Shown piece after piece: positions 63,449-64,000 of a stretch of DNA of 64,000 bases. A model generated the notes under the pieces. That model was not told the DNA's origin. It worked only from the letters and a program-made list of their open reading frames with translations, and searched no databases. Location: contig OMWC01000010.1 in assembly GCA_900314655.1 (NCBI GenBank), forward strand, positions 1 to 64,000, written 5' to 3'. The translations under genes were made by a program, and so were the position numbers. Within the stretch, counting starts at the first letter, position 1; the number at the start of each line of letters is the position of its first letter. This stretch comes from an uncultured Prevotellaceae bacterium. GTDB lineage: Bacteria > Bacteroidota > Bacteroidia > Bacteroidales > Bacteroidaceae.

Positions 63449-63521
63449 GCGGTAATAGCTCAGTTGGTAGAGCATTGGCTTCCCAAGCCGAGGGTCGCGG
63501 GTTCGAGTCCCGTTTACCGCT
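63449..63521 (+). tRNA. tRNA-Gly (anticodon CCC)
   Basis: Acceptor GCGGTAA pairs with TTACCGC, D arm GCTC/GAGC, anticodon stem TTGGC/GCCGA (one T-A and G pairs, with a wobble) with loop TTCCCAA (anticodon CCC), T arm GCGGG/CCCGT. CCA is not encoded. It reads GGG. Confidence 0.95.
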
Positions 63522-63529
63522 CTGAAAAA

Positions 63530-63557
63530 GATGGTGTGTCAAAATCGACACACCATC
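63530..63557 (+). terminator. Terminator after the tRNA pair
   Basis: GATGGTGTGTC and GACACACCATC form a perfect 11-bp stem 9 bases after tRNA-Gly. Confidence 0.75.
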
Positions 63558-63695
63558 TTCCATTATTATCAAACTTTTATGAGAAGCCTGCGTTCCCTCA
63601 TTTTGCAGCAGGACTCATAACGCAATCCGTTTTTGTCGCAAAGCGGGCCATATTTGGGAGCAGAATAGTGGTGTGCAGAATTTGAGCCTACCATC

Positions 63696-63805
63696 TGCAC
63701 TTTTTGTGCAAAGCATCTGCACAAAGTGTGCATCATATCTGCACAAATTGTGCGCATCATCTGCACAAAGTGTGCAACACATCTGCACAAATCCATGCTT
63801 TGCGC
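63696..63805. repeat. 22-bp tandem repeat array R5 (TGCACA class), five units
   Basis: Units start at 63696, 63718, 63740, 63762 and 63784. Each starts TGCAC, has a TGTGCA-like second arm, and the first four end in ATC at 22 bases. It is the same class as array R4 in inverted orientation. It lies between the tRNA terminator and the glyA promoter; 63558-63690 holds nothing I recognise. Confidence 0.8.
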
Positions 63806-63879
63806 ACAATTCAAGAAAATTCTTATGCCCAAGGATTCAAAATTATTTGCATTCTCTTCGCTAAATCGAAATTTTGCAG

Positions 63880-63887
63880 TAACTTTG
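63880..63887 (+). promoter_or_regulatory. -7 box of glyA
   Basis: TAACTTTG, 43 bases before the glyA start. Confidence 0.65.
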
Positions 63888-63930
63888 CAACCACAATCCG
63901 ACTAAAGTGTACAAACAACCCCAATAGGAC

Positions 63931-64000
63931 ATGAAAAGAGACAACGAAATCTTCGAGTTGATTGAGAAAGAGCATCAGCGCCAACTGAAAGGCATGGAAC
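63931..64000 (+). CDS. glyA: Serine hydroxymethyltransferase, first 23 codons (cut by window end)
   Basis: The frame starts MKRDNEIFELIEKEHQRQ and then LKGME. This is the conserved opening of Bacteroidota GlyA, the PLP enzyme that turns serine and tetrahydrofolate into glycine and methylene-tetrahydrofolate. The gene runs out of the window. A glyA promoter box lies upstream. Confidence 0.85.
   Translation, partial: MKRDNEIFELIEKEHQRQLKGME

Overview
The window looks like a chromosome segment of a Bacteroidales bacterium, most likely Prevotellaceae (Prevotella/Segatella). The reasons are the many promoter boxes of the Bacteroidota type (TAnnTTTG, often TACCTTTG, about 25-100 bases before genes), the Bat aerotolerance operon, a type IX secretion plug protein, DUF2027/Smr, DUF4295, BF3164-type propeller and HU-like proteins, and protein sequences that read as Prevotella throughout. 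No rRNA, CRISPR array, integrase or complete insertion sequence is visible.

Layout. 1-2.8 kb: a 5'-truncated TonB-linked receptor barrel and a beta-propeller partner. 3.0-3.2 kb: a rod-shaped structured RNA with its own promoter. 3.3-8.8 kb: an accessory cassette (unknown protein, frameshifted BT4734/VapE primase-helicase-like protein, small HTH protein, HU-like protein, 'smalltalk' peptide, amidase) interrupted by a HigA-like antitoxin plus TfoX-N gene on the other strand. 8.9-12.3 kb: a decaying stretch with a truncated YdeI gene, a crcB relic with an internal deletion, a DUF1349 lipoprotein and a chimeric relic made of two pieces of a tannase-type esterase fused to the end of an MFS transporter. 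12.3-18.7 kb: small metabolic and regulatory genes (DMT transporter, two acetyltransferases, HxlR regulator with a divergent cupin/flavin-binding pair, acyl-ACP thioesterase, solute-binding lipoprotein). 18.9-21.9 kb: an orphan bacterial tyrosine kinase/Wzz protein with a very Tyr-Gly-rich tail and a small HAD protein.

22-35.3 kb is one long leftward gene run: moxR, DUF58, a BatD-like gene, batA, batB, batC, a batD-batE fusion, PAP2, queA, DUF2027-Smr and nadE, all with tiny gaps or overlaps. 35.4-37.4 kb holds a 22-bp repeat array, a 28-bp inverted repeat, a second rod-shaped RNA with a central bubble (6S-like) and an AT-rich DUF4468-like gene. 37.5-49.3 kb is leftward housekeeping: rpmB, rpmG, DUF4295, ftsY, rimO, HU, an HU-transmembrane-LysM protein; cinA-type amidase, tsaD, map; metH and a HAD gene; smpB and a DMP19 gene. 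49.3-56.5 kb: T9SS plug protein, gyrA with two TPR proteins, a small secreted protein. 57-64 kb: carB, uvrA, tRNA-Thr(CGU), tRNA-Gly(CCC) and the start of glyA.

The most striking non-gene signal is a family of tandem repeats with an exact 22-bp period, each unit an imperfect palindrome plus a short spacer usually ending in ATC. It occurs at five intergenic sites (about 6.4, 35.5, 48.2, 56.55 and 63.7 kb) in two sequence classes that share the same architecture. I do not recognise it as a named element. Other repeat types are 7-bp-period repeats at four sites and a 29-bp-spaced triple palindrome carried in frame inside the VapE gene.
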